64,000 bases of DNA from a bacterium (GCA_016930535.1 JAFGGN010000041.1:24708-88707); one strand, 5' to 3'; counted from the first letter of the stretch, positions 1 through 9,993 are shown. Translations and numbers: made by a program. Notes: generated from the letters alone by a model not told the origin.

Positions 1-874
1 TAATCCAGGTCGACGCCACCATGGCGAGTATATTGCCGACGATGCCGGTCGTGACAAAAGCCGCCTGCATCCTGGCCGAGCCGCCCAGGAAATACTGGGC
101 ATAGTACAGGGCAACCTGTCCCCGCAGTACATACCCCATGGTCCCGATAATGCAGACAAGGGCCAGAATCGTCCATTGACGGTTACGCAGGAGCAGTTTG
201 AGCTGCTGGCCAATGGGATGGTGAACATTCTTATGCTTCACGCGTTCAGTCGTGGTAAAATAACAAAAGAAAAACAACGCTGTAGCCATCACGGCCATGG
301 CTGCCATCGCTATCTGATACCCCTTTGCGAGTTCTGTGCCTCCGTGCTGTTCTGCATAGTACTTCGCAAAAATAGGAACAAAGATGTTGACCATCAATGA
401 AGCAATCTTGGCAAAGAACAAACGGTACCCGTTCGCTGACAGACGCTCCTGCGGATCCGGCGTCAGAACCCCCGGCAGTGAGATGTAAGGGATGGTAATC
501 GCCGTGAATACAAGTATCATCAGGATGTATGTGAGATAGGCATAGATCAGCTTGCCTGAGTATGAAAAGTCCGGTGTGGTGAACATCAGTATGACGGCCA
601 GTCCGAAAGGAACCGCAAAAATCAGGAAATACGGACGGTAACGGCCGCGGCGCGTGGTATGGCTGTCCGTGTACATGCCCATAATGACATCGGAAAATGC
701 ATCGATCAACCGGGGTAAAAACATCAGCCATGCGATATGAGCCGGATTCAGTGCATACACATCCGTGTAGAAGTACATCAGGATAATTGTCACTGCGGAC
801 CAGACGACATTCACTGCAGCATCGCCGCTGCCGAAACCGATTTTTTCAAGAACTCCAAGTCTGTCTCTTCTCAT
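1..874 (-). CDS. GPH-family sugar:cation symporter (MFS), C-terminus outside window
   Basis: Inner-membrane transporter of the glycoside-pentoside-hexuronide:cation symporter family (MelB/YicJ type). The reverse frame stays open from an ATG at 874 to the window edge, giving 291 codons, so roughly the last third is missing. The start MRRDRLGVLEKIGFGSGD, the following hydrophobic helices, the conserved Asp-rich segment FSDVIMGMYTDS and the basic loop RRGRYRPY are typical of the family. A GGGAG ribosome site lies about 7 bases before the ATG. It follows the endo-arabinanase gene by 70 bases on the same strand, so it probably imports arabino- or uronate-containing products made by the upstream enzymes; the exact substrate cannot be read from the sequence. 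Confidence 0.88.
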   Translation of the reverse strand, partial: MRRDRLGVLEKIGFGSGDAAVNVVWSAVTIILMYFYTDVYALNPAHIAWLMFLPRLIDAFSDVIMGMYTDSHTTRRGRYRPYFLIFAVPFGLAVILMFTTPDFSYSGKLIYAYLTYILMILVFTAITIPYISLPGVLTPDPQERLSANGYRLFFAKIASLMVNIFVPIFAKYYAEQHGGTELAKGYQIAMAAMAVMATALFFFCYFTTTERVKHKNVHHPIGQQLKLLLRNRQWTILALVCIIGTMGYVLRGQVALYYAQYFLGGSARMQAAFVTTGIVGNILAMVASTWI

Positions 875-944
875 TGCATCTCCCGCCCGTTGAATTGTTG
901 AATGGTTGCCGGTCTTGTACCGGATGATTGATATTTTAGAATCG

Positions 945-1973
945 TTATTTGACCTCGTATCCGGTATACGCATCGAGGACTTCTTCATCGACCACGGGCC
1001 ATTGTTCCGCATCCCATGTGATTTCCCCGATTTTCAACCGATGATAATCATTATCTGCGTTCTCATAGGCGTGGAATACCATGAAGTCCCTGCCATCGAT
1101 GGTATAGGCGCTGTTACCGCCCCACCCGGCCCAGCGTTCATTGCCCGTGATTACATCACTGCCGCCTCCCTGGGCCATGTCTCTGCCTTCTTTATCCAGA
1201 TAGGGTCCCCTGATATCTTTCGACCGTCCCATCTCCATCCGGTAGGTGCTGTTCCTGCCCCGGCAGCATAATCCGGTCGAGACGAACAGATAATAGTACT
1301 CGCCTTTTTTGAACAGAAACGGCCCCTCAATCGCTGCAGGTCCTGCGTCGGTATCCCTTACCAGGACTGAACGATCCCGTTTGGCGATGGCGTGCCATTC
1401 CTGCGGCTCGGCCAATCGTGTCCACGTTTCATCCAGCCTGACCAGCTTGATACCGCTCCACCATGATCCGAACGCCATCCAGGGATTGCCTTGTTCATCC
1501 AGTTCAATGGTGGAATCGATGCCATTCCATAAATCCCGGTTGGGAACCGACTGCACGATGATACCCTGGTCCACCCACTGGTAATCAGGTGACTTCCTGT
1601 CAAGCGTCCTGTTGATGGTCAAACCAATGGCGGAGGTATTCCTGCCGAAGGCGGAAACTGAATAATAGAGATAGAACCTGCCGTCATGTTTGAGTACGTC
1701 CGGTGCCCATATATGGGTATTGAATCCCGGAGCCGCCCGGCGGGCCCAGGATGGTTCATCCGGAAAAATCCGGCCTTCCAGTGTCCAGGTCTTCATGTCC
1801 CCGGAGCTGTAGGTTGTAATTCCCGGCCCGCTGCTGAATAGGTAATAGGTATCACCCTCTTTGGCCATTGCAGGATCATGTACATCGACCTGGTTATTCT
1901 CCGCGGCTGTAATGGATAATACAACGGATAGTAATAAAGTGACGGATATGCCGATAAACCTGATCAATCGCAT
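945..1973 (-). CDS. GH43 endo-1,5-alpha-L-arabinanase
   Basis: Secreted five-bladed beta-propeller hydrolase that should cut the alpha-1,5-arabinan side chains of pectin. The 342-residue length fits the single-domain family. A signal peptide covers about residues 1-23 (ending ITAA). The three GH43 acidic residues are visible: base D33 in VHDP, the pKa modulator D153 in NGIDS and acid E216 in IEGP. HIWAPDV and FGRNTSAIGL are hallmarks of the AbnA-like arabinanases rather than xylosidases. An AAGGCAGG ribosome site precedes the ATG. It sits 21 bases after the GH51 arabinofuranosidase, which would finish the arabino-oligosaccharides it releases. Confidence 0.92.
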   Translation of the reverse strand: MRLIRFIGISVTLLLSVVLSITAAENNQVDVHDPAMAKEGDTYYLFSSGPGITTYSSGDMKTWTLEGRIFPDEPSWARRAAPGFNTHIWAPDVLKHDGRFYLYYSVSAFGRNTSAIGLTINRTLDRKSPDYQWVDQGIIVQSVPNRDLWNGIDSTIELDEQGNPWMAFGSWWSGIKLVRLDETWTRLAEPQEWHAIAKRDRSVLVRDTDAGPAAIEGPFLFKKGEYYYLFVSTGLCCRGRNSTYRMEMGRSKDIRGPYLDKEGRDMAQGGGSDVITGNERWAGWGGNSAYTIDGRDFMVFHAYENADNDYHRLKIGEITWDAEQWPVVDEEVLDAYTGYEVK

Positions 1974-1994
1974 ACGATACCTGCCTTTCTGGTT

Positions 1995-3980
1995 CTATTT
2001 GAAAGGGATTCGAATGATTGTCAAAGAATTAGGCCGGAAAGTTTGACTGAATTGCGGCCTGTCCATTATTTGTTTCACTTCTGTCGGAACAATTTTCTTT
2101 GGCTCCTTGAGCGAATTTTCATCTTCCAGAGACGCGGATGTGAGCACGATAACTTTGGCGTCAACCTTTCCCTTTTCAACGCCTGATAATTCGAGTTTTG
2201 CCTCAATCTGCTTGTCGGCAACATTGACTACTTTGATTACAACCTCGCCTTCGTTTTCATCCAAAACAGCACTGATATTCAGCGCATCTGTTTTTTCGCT
2301 CAATGCAGGGATACCGGTGGTTTGTACTTCCAGTTGATGTGTTCCTTTGTTAAGACTGAACAATTTCTGCACATAATAATTGGCCGATCCGTAGGAATCG
2401 AGATTATCAAACCAGATCAGGTCCGGCCGCCATTGCCAGGCGTTCTCGTTGCCGAACAGCGGCGCGTAACAGCTCATGGTCACCAGATCGGCGTTGCGTT
2501 CCATCCCCGTCATAAATGCGGCTTCAGAAAGGGCGCATCTCCAGCTGTTCCTGTTATCCGGCCTGGCATGCGCCGCATACTCGCCGACAAACAGCTTCGG
2601 ACCGTCCCGTTGATAATCGTCGTATCGGCCGGTGTTTTCCAGAAACCACTCGGGTTTACGGTAGAAATGCTCGTCGACTATTTCCGGCCGAAGCTCTCTG
2701 TATTGCGCCCACAGATATTCCACTTCAGCTTCTCCATTCGGGAAAAATGTAGCGTCAGACCCGGTGGTTGCAATCAGTTGCATATCCGGATATTTTTCTT
2801 TAATGGCCGCTGCAAATTTTTTGTATCGGGCGATATATTGAGGGCCCCATTGTTCATTGCCGATGCCGAGTAATTTTAATTCAAATGGTTCGGGATGTCC
2901 CATCCCGGCCCGCACTTTGCCCCATTTGCTGTCTTCAGGACCGTTGGCAAACTCGATCAAATCAAGCGCATCCTGAATATACGGCCCCAGTTGATCCATT
3001 GGCGTCAATTCAGCAGAGTTGAACTGGCATGCCATCCCGCAATTGATAATCGGCATGGGTTCGGCACAAAGATCCTCCGCCAGAAGAAAGCATTCAAAGA
3101 ATCCCAACCCAAAGGATTGAAAATAATCCGGTGTATAGCGATGCCGGAACTCAGAATTCCAGCGATTGATGATACAAATACGTTCATCAATATCGCCAAT
3201 GGTATTTTTCCACTGATATCGTTGAGAAAGATCGAATCCTTCAACAATACACCCGCCGGGAAAACGGAGGAAACCGGGTTTCAGTTCTGCCAGAAGCTGT
3301 ACCAGATCTTTCCGAAGACCATTTTTACGCCCTTTCCATGTATCTTCAGGGAAAAGCGATACCATATCCATATCCAGTTTTCCGGTATCGTCGAACCAGA
3401 TATTCAGACGGGCCTCTGGTTCTGTTTTCGAGGAGGTCATATTGCATTGATACGCTTTCCAATCGGATGCAAAGCCCGTGATCTTTGCATCGGCCAGAAC
3501 ATTCCCTTCTCCATCGACCAGTTCTATACGGATGGCGGAGATATCTCCTTCAGTTTTGCGTGCTTGCATCGAGAACCGGTATTCCCCGCCCTCACGGAGT
3601 CCCATACCCCGGAATCCTTCATTCGCCAGCCCGAATCCTTCACCGGGATTGTCGATCAGGACGCTTATGAATCTTGGATTACGGGGCCTGTTTAGTTCAT
3701 CACGGAAGCTCAGAATCCGCCCCTCTGCCCCGGCCTTCCTGATAAGCTGCCATCCGCGCAGAGGTTTGTCAAACTCAAAAGAACGATTTTTCACCAATTC
3801 GGCATAGAGTCCTCCATCCGCTCCAAAATTGATGTCTTCAAAAAACACGCCGTACATGGTTGGACTGATCCTGGCGCCCGGCCTGGTGATATCGATCCTG
3901 ATGCTGGGTATGGCCAGGATCTGGCTTGCAAACAGTAAAGGACAGACAAGTTTCTGTATCAGCCGACTGAATGATCTCAT
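1995..3980 (-). CDS. GH51 alpha-L-arabinofuranosidase
   Basis: Exo-acting enzyme that removes terminal arabinofuranose from arabinan or arabinoxylan. The 661 residues start with a signal peptide (to about residue 23, ...ASQILA), then the GH51 opening ISPTMYGVFFEDINFGADGG, an inserted beta-sandwich (about residues 75-210, CBM4/9-like), the TIM barrel and a C-terminal beta domain. Acid/base E376 lies in GIGNEQWG and the nucleophile E467 in VGEYAAH. This arrangement matches the eukaryote-like, long GH51 subgroup. The AGGAAGGAA ribosome site supports the ATG. It is 23 bases downstream of the GH115 gene and 21 bases upstream of the endo-arabinanase, with which it forms an arabinan-degrading pair. 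Confidence 0.92.
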   Translation of the reverse strand: MRSFSRLIQKLVCPLLFASQILAIPSIRIDITRPGARISPTMYGVFFEDINFGADGGLYAELVKNRSFEFDKPLRGWQLIRKAGAEGRILSFRDELNRPRNPRFISVLIDNPGEGFGLANEGFRGMGLREGGEYRFSMQARKTEGDISAIRIELVDGEGNVLADAKITGFASDWKAYQCNMTSSKTEPEARLNIWFDDTGKLDMDMVSLFPEDTWKGRKNGLRKDLVQLLAELKPGFLRFPGGCIVEGFDLSQRYQWKNTIGDIDERICIINRWNSEFRHRYTPDYFQSFGLGFFECFLLAEDLCAEPMPIINCGMACQFNSAELTPMDQLGPYIQDALDLIEFANGPEDSKWGKVRAGMGHPEPFELKLLGIGNEQWGPQYIARYKKFAAAIKEKYPDMQLIATTGSDATFFPNGEAEVEYLWAQYRELRPEIVDEHFYRKPEWFLENTGRYDDYQRDGPKLFVGEYAAHARPDNRNSWRCALSEAAFMTGMERNADLVTMSCYAPLFGNENAWQWRPDLIWFDNLDSYGSANYYVQKLFSLNKGTHQLEVQTTGIPALSEKTDALNISAVLDENEGEVVIKVVNVADKQIEAKLELSGVEKGKVDAKVIVLTSASLEDENSLKEPKKIVPTEVKQIMDRPQFSQTFRPNSLTIIRIPFK

Positions 3981-4003
3981 GATATTATTTCCTTCCTGTG
4001 TTT

Positions 4004-6925
4004 TCAGTGAACATTGTCTGCTCCTGCTGAATCCGGTTCATACAGATGAAACCTCGTTTCCGGCACGGCTGTAACCGATGGCGGGCATTGACCAAAATCA
4101 ATCTCTATCCGATCCATGATGACAGCAGGAGACAGTGCCCGGACATAGAGCGTATGCCTGCCGGCGTCCGGCAGAACAAATGCCGCAGTCTTGCCGGTTT
4201 GATTGCTCAGCACATTCTGTTTCCACTCCGCGCTTCTTCCCACGGTTCGAAAATCAAGGATCTTCTCATCAAGGCGGTCCACAGAAACGGCCAGTTTGAG
4301 TCCTTCATTATAAAGCGGATGTGTCGGAATACAGACGACGCGGACAAGACATTCCCCGGCACCGGAATAAAAGTCATACTCAGCCGTACACCCGCCACCC
4401 GATGTGCATAGCGTATCTGAAAGGCCGTAATCCGAGATCAGACTGCCTCCCGTATACCCCAGACCGCTGATCCTTTTCCATCCGTTATGCATCCGGCTTG
4501 GATTTTCCGCCCATATGGATACTTTATTGTTCAATTCAAAGAAATCAGCATTTGAAGCCAATGCAGAATCTGACAATCGCATGGCAGTAACCGACACACG
4601 ATACATCAATCCGCTGCCGGTTATACGCAGCTCTCCTCTGTTCGTCTTTGGTTCGGGCACCTGGTTCCAGTCGACAGACACCCATATCCGCCTTTCGCGG
4701 CTTTTATCCTGATTCATCAATGTGCCGCCGGATTCGGACAGCCGGATCCACGGAACAGAAGCCGACACCGTCCATTCAACCGGCGTCTCTTCCTTTAAAT
4801 AGATATCAATGAAATGCCTGCTTTTTTGTCTTTCATAAAATACAGGGAGGGGCCATGCACGGTCATTTTGATACGCTTCATCGTCGAAGCCCTCACGTGC
4901 GATACCGAACGGTGCATTTTCATGGAATTTCCAGGCCGGTTCAGGAGGCATGTCGAACACGGGTAATTGTCTGGGATTCATGGACATCATCCCTTCCCAT
5001 TTTCCACCGGCCATTCTGTGATTATATACATCGGTGATATACACGATACTGTCATAGGCAGCCCGCGACCTCCTGACATATTCATTCGCACTCAGTCTGC
5101 CCTGCCGCTCAACCTGATATGCTTTCTCCAGATTGAGGAATTTGGCGTTCATCCATGATGCGCATTTCACCGGATATGCCACGCATTGAAAAAAAGCATC
5201 ATGCAAACGATCGGGGATGCGGTTTTTCAGCGCATTGACACGGTCCGAAATGGCCTCAAATGCATCGAGCCTGATCTGAGCTTCATCATTATAAACCCAG
5301 TGATTGAAATCGGAGGGGCTGACGATTGTTTTATCCTCAACCTGATTCCATCCCATGAATTCCGGCCTTCTTTCAAAACAGAGCTGATAATAAATCCTGA
5401 ACAGTTCCGTTATCTCCCGGCCGGAGCCGGGGCCGATGGTCTCCGCCCATTTTTCATGATGTGTCCATACACTTTCACTGTTCGGGAACGCATCGATGTC
5501 ATAGGCCATATCCAGAAACAACTGCATATTGTACTCGGCCGGCTTGATATCTCCGACATTGACAATCCACAGTCTTCTTGCACCGCACGCATAGGCCTTG
5601 GTCATTTCTTCCCAGATTAAAACGGGATGCGTGCTGCTCAGCCACAGATAATCATGGGGCCTTCCCCAGTATGAAATATGATAATATACGCCGCTGCCGC
5701 CGGGTCTTTGCCGCTCTTCGGGTCCGCTCAACCGGCGAATATACCCGTAATTATCATCCGTCCAGACAATCGCAATATCCCCTGGAAGCCTGAGTCCATG
5801 GTCATATATATCGAGCACCTCTTTGTACGGGGTAAATGTCTGCGGCACGGACGATACATCCGGATTGAGATATGCGGCCAGAATTTTTCTCTGTTCGTCC
5901 ACAATCGCCTGCAGTGCATCCACCCTGGCATCCATGTTTTCATAGCCTTCCATGCCGCTGTCATGAATGCCGCGCATGCCGACCGTATACACCGCTTCAT
6001 TGGCCCTGCTTTGTTTTACCCGCTCTGTCCAGTATGCGGTCACCCGCTCCCGGTTTGTCCGGAAATTGAACTGGCCCATGGTCCTTCCATCCCATTCATC
6101 GACATTGTTTCGCAGCATGGGCTCCGCATGACTGCTGCCGATGACAATCTGATATTTTCGGGCCATCTCCGGATTTCCGGGATAATGAAAAAATGCCCGG
6201 GTGCAATGATGCATGGCCGGCCATATGTAATTGGCATTCAGGCGCAGCAGAAGTTCGAATATTTTCGCATACGTTTTTGGACCGATATCTCCTGTTTCGG
6301 GTTCGAATGACTGTGCTGCCCAGGGCTGTAATCCCCAGTCTTCGTCATTCAGAAAAATACCCCGGTATTGCACAGAAGGCGCTTTTGACAAATGATCAGC
6401 AGCCGGAACAGCCAGCGTATCCTTCTGCTCCGGCCTGACATCCGCCCACCAGATCCAGGGGGATACACCGATCTCCCTGGACAGATGAAACACGCCGTAA
6501 GCCGTGCCGCGCGGATCGCTGCCGCAAATCATCAGAACCGGTTGCTGACCGTCCGGTGCTGTCTGAAACCGGTGTGCATACCTCTCCCACTGACCGGCCA
6601 GCGATTCAGTCAAGTCCTTGTCCTCTTCACCGGTCCGTTCCCTGATCAGCCGGCTTCCCACAGTCCCCACAAGAATCACGGGACCGGACATTTCGGGAAA
6701 CAGTTGCGTGATCCGGGGCAAATAACCGGTAACGCGCTCGATATCACGGGCCAGCAGATCCGCGCTGATCCGGATCAGTTCGGGCTCCTGAGCATCGATA
6801 ACGATGACAGGATGGATATCCGGGCTGTTGATCAAAAACATCCCGCCTGACTGCGCGGAAAAGCAGAGAACCACCCACTGAGCCGCGATGATGCCGATCG
6901 ATTTTTTAATATGGGGACCGTTCAT
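4004..6925 (-). CDS. GH115 family alpha-glucuronidase-like hydrolase
   Basis: A 973-residue exported GH115 enzyme. Family members remove (4-O-methyl-)glucuronic acid from xylan, and some act on arabinogalactan glucuronate. The N-terminal domain after the signal sequence (about residues 1-28) is followed by the catalytic barrel beginning near residue 180 with YRGIFLNDEDWGLQPWAA, then NANYIWPAMH and GSSHAEPMLRNNVDEW, all characteristic. The C-terminal ~250 residues form the beta-rich GH115_C domain (FHENAPFGIAREG and after). It starts 7 bases after the DUF362 gene stop, so it is probably translated from the same message. Its presence among pectin enzymes suggests the glucuronate of arabinogalactan or rhamnogalacturonan-II as target rather than xylan; this is inference. 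Confidence 0.9.
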   Translation of the reverse strand: MNGPHIKKSIGIIAAQWVVLCFSAQSGGMFLINSPDIHPVIVIDAQEPELIRISADLLARDIERVTGYLPRITQLFPEMSGPVILVGTVGSRLIRERTGEEDKDLTESLAGQWERYAHRFQTAPDGQQPVLMICGSDPRGTAYGVFHLSREIGVSPWIWWADVRPEQKDTLAVPAADHLSKAPSVQYRGIFLNDEDWGLQPWAAQSFEPETGDIGPKTYAKIFELLLRLNANYIWPAMHHCTRAFFHYPGNPEMARKYQIVIGSSHAEPMLRNNVDEWDGRTMGQFNFRTNRERVTAYWTERVKQSRANEAVYTVGMRGIHDSGMEGYENMDARVDALQAIVDEQRKILAAYLNPDVSSVPQTFTPYKEVLDIYDHGLRLPGDIAIVWTDDNYGYIRRLSGPEERQRPGGSGVYYHISYWGRPHDYLWLSSTHPVLIWEEMTKAYACGARRLWIVNVGDIKPAEYNMQLFLDMAYDIDAFPNSESVWTHHEKWAETIGPGSGREITELFRIYYQLCFERRPEFMGWNQVEDKTIVSPSDFNHWVYNDEAQIRLDAFEAISDRVNALKNRIPDRLHDAFFQCVAYPVKCASWMNAKFLNLEKAYQVERQGRLSANEYVRRSRAAYDSIVYITDVYNHRMAGGKWEGMMSMNPRQLPVFDMPPEPAWKFHENAPFGIAREGFDDEAYQNDRAWPLPVFYERQKSRHFIDIYLKEETPVEWTVSASVPWIRLSESGGTLMNQDKSRERRIWVSVDWNQVPEPKTNRGELRITGSGLMYRVSVTAMRLSDSALASNADFFELNNKVSIWAENPSRMHNGWKRISGLGYTGGSLISDYGLSDTLCTSGGGCTAEYDFYSGAGECLVRVVCIPTHPLYNEGLKLAVSVDRLDEKILDFRTVGRSAEWKQNVLSNQTGKTAAFVLPDAGRHTLYVRALSPAVIMDRIEIDFGQCPPSVTAVPETRFHLYEPDSAGADNVH

Positions 6926-6932
6926 AGTGACC

Positions 6933-8996
6933 CTATTTCATCAGAATCATCCTGGTTCGAACCCGATGCCCGTCTGAACTCAAAATTCCGGTGTAAACAC
7001 CGCTTGCAACCACATTGCCCGAATCGTCACAGCCGTTCCATGTCACCCGGTGTTCGCCTTTCGGGAAACGGCCGTCGGCCAGCACATTGATCCGGCGTCC
7101 CAGTATATCGTACACGACCAAAGTAATCCGGGAATCCCGCGACAGCGACCAGGACAGTGTTGTTTCATGGTTAAACGGATTGGGATAACTGTCAAACAGC
7201 AGGAAATTGTTCACCTGCGTGACATTCCGGGAAGGCTGTGCAACATGGGTAATGCTTTCAGGAGACGGTCCGAATTTCAAACCCCAGACCCGATTCCCGT
7301 CCATAACGGGATTGGGATCCGGTTCACAGATGTTGATACAAAAATCGTATCGTCCGTACTTTTGCAGGGATTTTACAAGCAGCCGGTTGATTCCTGCCTT
7401 AATCTGAACATTGACCACATCGTTCGTGAACTGCGTATTCTGCAGCGTGCGTGTGCCATTGTACTCATACGCAATTTCGCCGTTGATAAAGATTTTCAAT
7501 GCCTCATCGGATCCGATCCACAACTCCGCCTGCTGATCGGCGGGCGCATAAAAATAACTGAATGCATAAGTGACCACCTGACCCGGATTGTCGAAATAAT
7601 CCCTCAAATCGATACGGTCGTCGTTAAAATAAACCGGTTCGCTCCAGTTATCCACCCCTGCTTCGGGAGACAGGCCGGATTCATCTGCGATGAAACCGTG
7701 ATCAATGGGATTGTCGGTCCCCTCTGCCGGGTAAGGTCCGTTCAGTATCCAGATCCGGTTGCCCTGGCCGAATGCGGCAGTGGATGCCGTATTTTTTAAA
7801 AACCTGCGCTTCGTGGATTCGATATCCGCACCCGTGACATGAATGAGATCCGGATCATTGGTGCCGAGTCCCGCCAGCTCCGCCAGGGTGATATGCTCTA
7901 TATCGTCGGGATTCATGCCCATCAACCTTGTACACACGTGGTCCACGGCCACCGGATCGGCACCTGCAACGATGGTGTTCAGCCGAACCAGATTGGCAAC
8001 TCCGTTCGAGCGCCATATGGCCGTTTTCTGGGTTTCCAGGCAGGCGATGGCATCCACAACCGCGTACCGGATCTGTGCGATATTGCACAAATCCACAATC
8101 TCCTTGTCTGTCCAGTATTTCGGTGCATCGCTGGTATGAATCAGGCGGTGACGGTAACTGTCCTGAGGTACACCTGCGGTTTTTGAGTATCCGTACATCG
8201 TGGATGGCGCCAGACCAATCTGATTTTTCAATGCGACAGTCACGCCGGGATCATGAATTTTCATCACAGGGACCGTGATATAAACATCGGCGTTCAGCAC
8301 ATCCTGATGTATATAGTATTTCCCGCCCTGGGGAAGTGCCTGCCCGCCTCCGGGCACGTCCACCTCCACAAGATCCTGCCAGGGATTTTCAGGGGGTGAT
8401 CCGTTCAGGTTGGATAACCGCAAATTGATGCCCGCCAAATACGGATCCGTCAACAAATCCTGGTATCCGGACACATCCCATAATTTGACCCAGCAGGGAC
8501 TGGAAAATTTGGACTGATAGGGCATCTCATAATCCATGGGCCTGGGAGATCCTTCGCCTACCACGATCTCCATATTGCCGGGGCTGATTTCATCAATGAT
8601 TTTTATCAGCGCTTTCACCACGCGAACGTCCGTAATTTCCCCGCAGCCCGATGGCTCGGGATCCACAATATTGGGTTTCAGAAGCACTCTGTTGCCTGGC
8701 TTGATGACCCAGTCAAATCCGCCGGCGAGATCGATGGCACGCCTTACCATGGCCTCGATTTCAGAATAACCGATTGTTGCATCATCGATGGCGACAGGAT
8801 GAGCGAGCGCCGCATCGTCGGATCTTACGATGGAAACCTTCGTGGTCGCAGCAGTCGTGGCATCGAAATCCGCCAGCATTTTATGGGACCTGAAGAACGC
8901 CGTTTCCTGTTTGCCTGCCTGGGAAAAATCCCAGTACAGCCAGCATATCAGGGCCAATCCTGAAATGATTACTTTGTTCATGGTTTTCCGGTTCAT
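6933..8996 (-). CDS. Exported DUF362-domain protein with T9SS sorting domain
   Basis: A 687-residue protein of unknown activity. After a signal peptide-like N-terminus (to about residue 28), residues ~50-400 match the DUF362 fold: RVLLKPNIV, VGEGSPRP, YITVPVMKIH, ALKNQIGL and DPVAVDHVCTRLMG. Residues ~430-580 form a beta-sandwich accessory domain (LWIGSDEALKIFINGE) like those beside glycosidases. The last ~80 residues are a T9SS type A sorting domain with SYPNPFNHETT, followed by the usual GNVVASGVY beta-strand and a terminal Lys. No ferredoxin cysteine clusters are present. A GAGGAG ribosome site precedes the ATG at 8996. Export of a DUF362 protein to the cell surface is unusual; its role in the pectin locus is unknown. 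Confidence 0.82.
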   Translation of the reverse strand: MNRKTMNKVIISGLALICWLYWDFSQAGKQETAFFRSHKMLADFDATTAATTKVSIVRSDDAALAHPVAIDDATIGYSEIEAMVRRAIDLAGGFDWVIKPGNRVLLKPNIVDPEPSGCGEITDVRVVKALIKIIDEISPGNMEIVVGEGSPRPMDYEMPYQSKFSSPCWVKLWDVSGYQDLLTDPYLAGINLRLSNLNGSPPENPWQDLVEVDVPGGGQALPQGGKYYIHQDVLNADVYITVPVMKIHDPGVTVALKNQIGLAPSTMYGYSKTAGVPQDSYRHRLIHTSDAPKYWTDKEIVDLCNIAQIRYAVVDAIACLETQKTAIWRSNGVANLVRLNTIVAGADPVAVDHVCTRLMGMNPDDIEHITLAELAGLGTNDPDLIHVTGADIESTKRRFLKNTASTAAFGQGNRIWILNGPYPAEGTDNPIDHGFIADESGLSPEAGVDNWSEPVYFNDDRIDLRDYFDNPGQVVTYAFSYFYAPADQQAELWIGSDEALKIFINGEIAYEYNGTRTLQNTQFTNDVVNVQIKAGINRLLVKSLQKYGRYDFCINICEPDPNPVMDGNRVWGLKFGPSPESITHVAQPSRNVTQVNNFLLFDSYPNPFNHETTLSWSLSRDSRITLVVYDILGRRINVLADGRFPKGEHRVTWNGCDDSGNVVASGVYTGILSSDGHRVRTRMILMK

Positions 8997-9027
8997 GTCT
9001 GCTCCTCAGGGGATATGGATCTTATTC

Positions 9028-9051
9028 AAAAGCGGAAATCGGCCGCCTTTT
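9028..9051 (-). terminator. Weak hairpin with flanking A/T tracts
   Basis: Arms AAAAGCGG (9028-9035) and CCGCCTTTT (9043-9051) pair with one bulged base around a 7-base loop. On the minus strand the stem ends in TTTT. It lies 7 bases beyond the stop of the permease gene and 32 bases before the DUF362 start, so it may reduce read-through between these two genes rather than stop it. Confidence 0.35.
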
Positions 9052-9057
9052 AAACAC

Positions 9058-9993
9058 TCACATGGTCATAAAAATGAATCCGCATAGAAATGCTCCCGAC
9101 AGAATAAACGTCAGATACAAGAGAAAAAATTTCAAACCCATCACGGATCGATAGACCATCATGGTTTCTATTTTTGTCGATGGTCCGGCAATAAAGAATG
9201 CAAGAATCGCGCCCCGATTCATGCCCATCTCTCCAAGGACCTGAACAAGCGGAATCGCTGCTCCTCCGCAGGTGTAAAACGGTACACCCATGGCAATGGC
9301 TGCGACAAGACTCATGCTTGCCCGTCCTCCCAGAATCCGCGTGATCAGCTCTGCGGGAATCAAGGCCCTCACCAATGCGCTCAGAATCAGTGCCAGAACG
9401 AAGTATTTTCCCAGAAACAGAACACTTTGTCTGGTTTCAATCCAGATTGAACGTCTGACCTGGTCCTTCTTTACATCATTGCCCGCTGGTTTGGTTTGAA
9501 TCCGTCCCTGCATTTTATCCGACAATAAACCGGCAGCCATTGCCAGAAGAAAAGCGGAAACGATTCTCGCAACAGCGATGCGCCAGCCGAGCTGAGTCAA
9601 GGTCAGCAGGAAAATTCCCGGATTCATCAGTGGTGACGAAACCATAAATGCAACCGCAGCGCCGAAGGGCAGCCCTGCAGATAAAAAGGCGACGCCCATG
9701 GGTACGGCAATATAAGTCGGAAACGGTGAAATGAGCCCGAACAATCCGCCCGATAAAATAAAAAGAACCCTGCTTTTTCCCTGAAAATCAATTGATTCCG
9801 GCTTCATCCATCGCCGGATCACCACATTCAGCAGAACACTTAAAATAAAATAGGGTCCCACCATGAGCAGCAGTTGAACAAAACTCGAGACAATGCGGCT
9901 CGTGTATGTATTCTCGAACAAATCACGTATTTGAAAATATAGGTCTGCCATATGATTATTTGCCGGGTTCGGGGAATTTGCGGTCCGCGTCAT
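9058..9993 (-). CDS. ArsP-like / DUF318 predicted permease
   Basis: Integral membrane protein of the PF03773 permease family (ArsP_1, also the Cu/Zn-efflux SO_0444 relatives). About eight hydrophobic segments are visible. The conserved half-motifs are VSSPLMNPGIF near residue 125 and VPFYTCGGAAIPLVQ near residue 235, the latter with the family Cys. The ATG at 9993 overlaps the preceding gene by 38 bases; an ATG at 9951 (MADLYFQIRD) just after that gene's stop is the alternative start. Neither has a strong ribosome site. Known relatives export metals or organoarsenicals, which has no obvious link to pectin; here it may export something released in degradation, or be a passenger gene. Confidence 0.8.
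   Translation of the reverse strand: MTRTANSPNPANNHMADLYFQIRDLFENTYTSRIVSSFVQLLLMVGPYFILSVLLNVVIRRWMKPESIDFQGKSRVLFILSGGLFGLISPFPTYIAVPMGVAFLSAGLPFGAAVAFMVSSPLMNPGIFLLTLTQLGWRIAVARIVSAFLLAMAAGLLSDKMQGRIQTKPAGNDVKKDQVRRSIWIETRQSVLFLGKYFVLALILSALVRALIPAELITRILGGRASMSLVAAIAMGVPFYTCGGAAIPLVQVLGEMGMNRGAILAFFIAGPSTKIETMMVYRSVMGLKFFLLYLTFILSGAFLCGFIFMTM

Noticed and set aside
246..731. 161-codon minus-strand frame within the symporter
   Set aside because: Out-of-frame shadow; the true frame in the same strand shows GPH-family helices and starts at 874.
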